From: 2-02-FULL-47-50 sp964479045
GTDB lineage: Bacteria; Pseudomonadota; Gammaproteobacteria; Eutrophobiales; Eutrophobiaceae
Assembly (NCBI GenBank): GCA_964479045.1
Contig: CAYZJI010000001.1
Coordinates: 248,001-312,000 of the forward strand
Reading direction: 5' to 3'
Length of the DNA: 64,000 nt
Shown here: positions 62,589-64,000 of the stretch, one piece after another
How the letters are laid out: each line of letters begins with the position of its first letter
How positions within the stretch are numbered: the first letter of the stretch is position 1
Notes under the pieces: model-generated
Told to the model about the DNA's origin: nothing
The model's input: only the letters and a program-made list of their open reading frames with translations
Database searches by the model: none
Position numbers and translations under genes: made by a program

Positions 62589-63065
62589 ATGGTGAGAAAG
62601 AAGAAGAAATCGCCCAGTATTCAGCGTGAAAAGTCTTTGAACCAAATAGTAACAGGCAGCCTGCCTGATTCCATGCAACCTTATGGCAGAGCCGGCCTGG
62701 TTAAGGAGGGCGCTGAAAATAATATGTCGTTAAACGAAAGTTCAGTTGAAGAGGCTTTGGATGTGACAACCCATGCGCATGAAAATATAGCCAATACTCT
62801 TACAATTATATTGGATTCTGATATTACTCTTGGAGAAGCATCTCATATCAGGAAAGTGTGGCAGAATTGTATTGACACTGCAGAAGTGATATTCGATTTA
62901 AGCCAGGTGGAGCATATAGATACTGCAGGCCTCCAGTTGCTACTGGCTTTCGTCATAGATCATAAGGCCCGGGGTGGCAAGACAATCTGGAAAGGACATT
63001 CCAGGCAATGTATGGAAACGGCGGGTCTTTTAGGACTCGTCGGGGCTCTTGGGTTAAGAGAGTAA
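62589..63065 (+). CDS. STAS domain protein in chemotaxis cluster
   Basis: A 158-residue protein. Residues ~1-60 are Lys-rich then acidic and unlike any domain I know; residues ~65-155 are a STAS domain, with the phosphorylation-site loop FDLSQVEHIDTAGLQLLLAF (Thr in place of the usual Ser). The start at ATG 62589 has AGGG upstream; an internal ATG at 62724 behind AAGGAGG (rather long spacing) would give the STAS domain alone. STAS proteins act by binding partners; its insertion between mcp and cheR suggests a role in the chemotaxis complex. Confidence 0.88.
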   Translation: MVRKKKKSPSIQREKSLNQIVTGSLPDSMQPYGRAGLVKEGAENNMSLNESSVEEALDVTTHAHENIANTLTIILDSDITLGEASHIRKVWQNCIDTAEVIFDLSQVEHIDTAGLQLLLAFVIDHKARGGKTIWKGHSRQCMETAGLLGLVGALGLRE

Positions 63066-63211
63066 TCAGACACAACCTGATTAATGTTTATTGCAATAGT
63101 CTGTGAGTATTAATAGAGGAATATATAAAGCAATGTTTGCTGTAAATATGCATGCCATTGCGATGAGATGCAATGTGGTGTTAGTAATGGCATGATGTAT
63201 CAGCAGCCAGC

Positions 63212-64000
63212 ATGAAACGTGGACTATACGATAGCATTGCATATACCGATCAGGATTTTGATTATATCCGGACACTGATCGAACAGAATTCTGGTATACA
63301 TCTTAATCAAAGCAAACGTGAACTCGTTTATGCCCGGTTATCTAAACGGATACGTGATTTGGGCATTAGCGATTTCCGGCAATATTGTGATTTGCTACGC
63401 TCAGGGGATCAGGTGGAGATAATAGCTTGTGTTAACGCTATTACTACTAATGTGACCTCTTTTTTCAGGGAAGATCATCATTTCACATTTCTGGCAGAAA
63501 CAGTGGTGCCGGAACTTGTAGCAAAATACAGCGCTCCCGGGCAGTCCCGATTACGGATATGGTCTGCGGGATGTGCTTCTGGTGAGGAGCCATATTCAAT
63601 AGAGATGACACTGCGTGATTTCCCGATATTGGATAAATGGGATGTTAAGATTCTTGCGACCGATCTGGACTCGAATGTATTGAAACAGGCACGTGAAGGG
63701 ATATACAAGACTGAGCAAATGACAAAGGTATCTGCAGAAAAGCGAAAAAAATGGTTTTTGCAGGGCAATGAAGGCAATCTGAACAAGGCTAAAATCAAGG
63801 CAGAACTGAAATCACGTATATATTTTCGTCAATTGAATCTTATGGATAAGATTTGGCCTATGCATGGCCCATTTCAGATTATATTTTGCCGTAACGTTAT
63901 TATTTATTTTGACAAGGATAAACAAAAGCTGTTGTTTCAGCGTTTTGCGGATATTATGTCGCCTTCCGGCTATTTATTTATCGGCCACTCTGAAAATCTT
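63212..64000 (+). CDS. cheR: Chemotaxis methyltransferase CheR (partial, 3' end cut)
   Basis: CheR methylates glutamates of chemoreceptors using SAM. 263 codons are visible from ATG 63212 and the frame runs off the right edge, so only the last ~10-25 residues are missing. The N-terminal helical domain reads FDYIRTLIEQNSGIHLNQSK; the SAM site is WSAGCASGEEPYS; then ATDLDSNVL, and IIFCRNVIIYFDK near the end. The receptor two genes upstream carries a matching docking pentapeptide. The 146 nt before it hold no convincing gene. Confidence 0.95.
   Translation, partial: MKRGLYDSIAYTDQDFDYIRTLIEQNSGIHLNQSKRELVYARLSKRIRDLGISDFRQYCDLLRSGDQVEIIACVNAITTNVTSFFREDHHFTFLAETVVPELVAKYSAPGQSRLRIWSAGCASGEEPYSIEMTLRDFPILDKWDVKILATDLDSNVLKQAREGIYKTEQMTKVSAEKRKKWFLQGNEGNLNKAKIKAELKSRIYFRQLNLMDKIWPMHGPFQIIFCRNVIIYFDKDKQKLLFQRFADIMSPSGYLFIGHSENL

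Noticed and set aside
63133..63195. 20-codon frame between the STAS gene and cheR
   Set aside because: Poor ribosome-binding site spacing, no known peptide pattern, AT-rich intergenic DNA.

Overview
The window is chromosomal DNA from a gammaproteobacterium. Conserved gene blocks support this: ftsY / M16-M16 / rsmD / coaD; rpmB-rpmG / radC / coaBC-dut-algC-argB-slmA / pyrE / xthA; hemCDXY; and a block from DUF4426-yggT-proC-yggS through pilT-pilU to pyrR-pyrB-pyrC', ruvX, yqgE, tonB and gshB that follows the order known from Pseudomonas aeruginosa (PA0390s to PA0407). It is not Pseudomonas itself: an orphan pqqA, a third PilT/PilU ATPase, a PyrK-like gene, a phosphoribulokinase and a Che2-type chemotaxis cluster sit between or beside these blocks. 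The species cannot be named from sequence alone. Nearly all DNA is coding, mostly in short-spaced or overlapping operons. No insertion sequences, prophage or CRISPR array were seen.

Layout. 0-4.5 kb: ftsY (cut by the left edge), two M16 peptidase-family proteins, rsmD, coaD. 4.5-9.2 kb: gamma-glutamyltransferase, TerC-family protein, an ABC exporter with an unusual N-terminal domain. 9.2-14.1 kb (minus): mutM and a Gld-like ABC system (ATPase, permease, GldG-like, DUF4340). 14.2-15.9 kb: fatty-acid desaturase, rpmG, rpmB. 16.1-25.4 kb: radC, coaBC, dut, membrane-anchored phosphomannomutase/phosphoglucomutase, argB, slmA, pyrE, xthA, DUF4426. 25.6-31.8 kb: yggT, proC, yggS, then divergently pilT, pilU, a second pilU-like gene and a PilZ protein. 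31.9-38.9 kb (minus): a free-standing pqqA with what looks like a complete sigma-54 promoter, PyrK-like reductase, catalytically dead PyrC', pyrB, pyrR, ruvX, yqgE, tonB-like, gshB. 38.9-43 kb: hemC, hemD, hemX, hemY. 43-48.4 kb: flavin/[2Fe-2S] reductase, ParA-like ATPase, phosphoribulokinase, msbA, sulfotransferase. 48.4-53.7 kb (minus): TgpA transglutaminase, DUF58, MoxR, PmbA. 53.8-57.2 kb: uvrD, cytochrome c5, tRNA-Arg(CCG) inside a dense array of small palindromes. 57.3-64 kb: cheY, cheA, cheW, a chemoreceptor with a CheR-tether C-terminus, a STAS protein, and cheR (cut by the right edge).

How they fit together. Surface motility recurs: retraction ATPases PilT/PilU, a PilZ protein, a TonB of the type tied to twitching, and a chemotaxis array. 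Pyrimidine synthesis is represented by pyrE, pyrB, pyrC', the electron-transfer subunit and pyrR. CoA (coaD, coaBC), haem (hemCDXY) and glutathione (gshB, ggt) metabolism are housekeeping.

Most unusual: (1) the pqqA gene, too short for ordinary ORF calling, with no pqqBCDE in the window and with a -24/-12 promoter, IHF-like site and paired palindromes upstream; (2) about nine short stem-loops around tRNA-Arg, including a 23-bp inverted pair and partial duplications of both tRNA ends; (3) the exporter fused to an unassigned N-terminal domain of about 125 residues.
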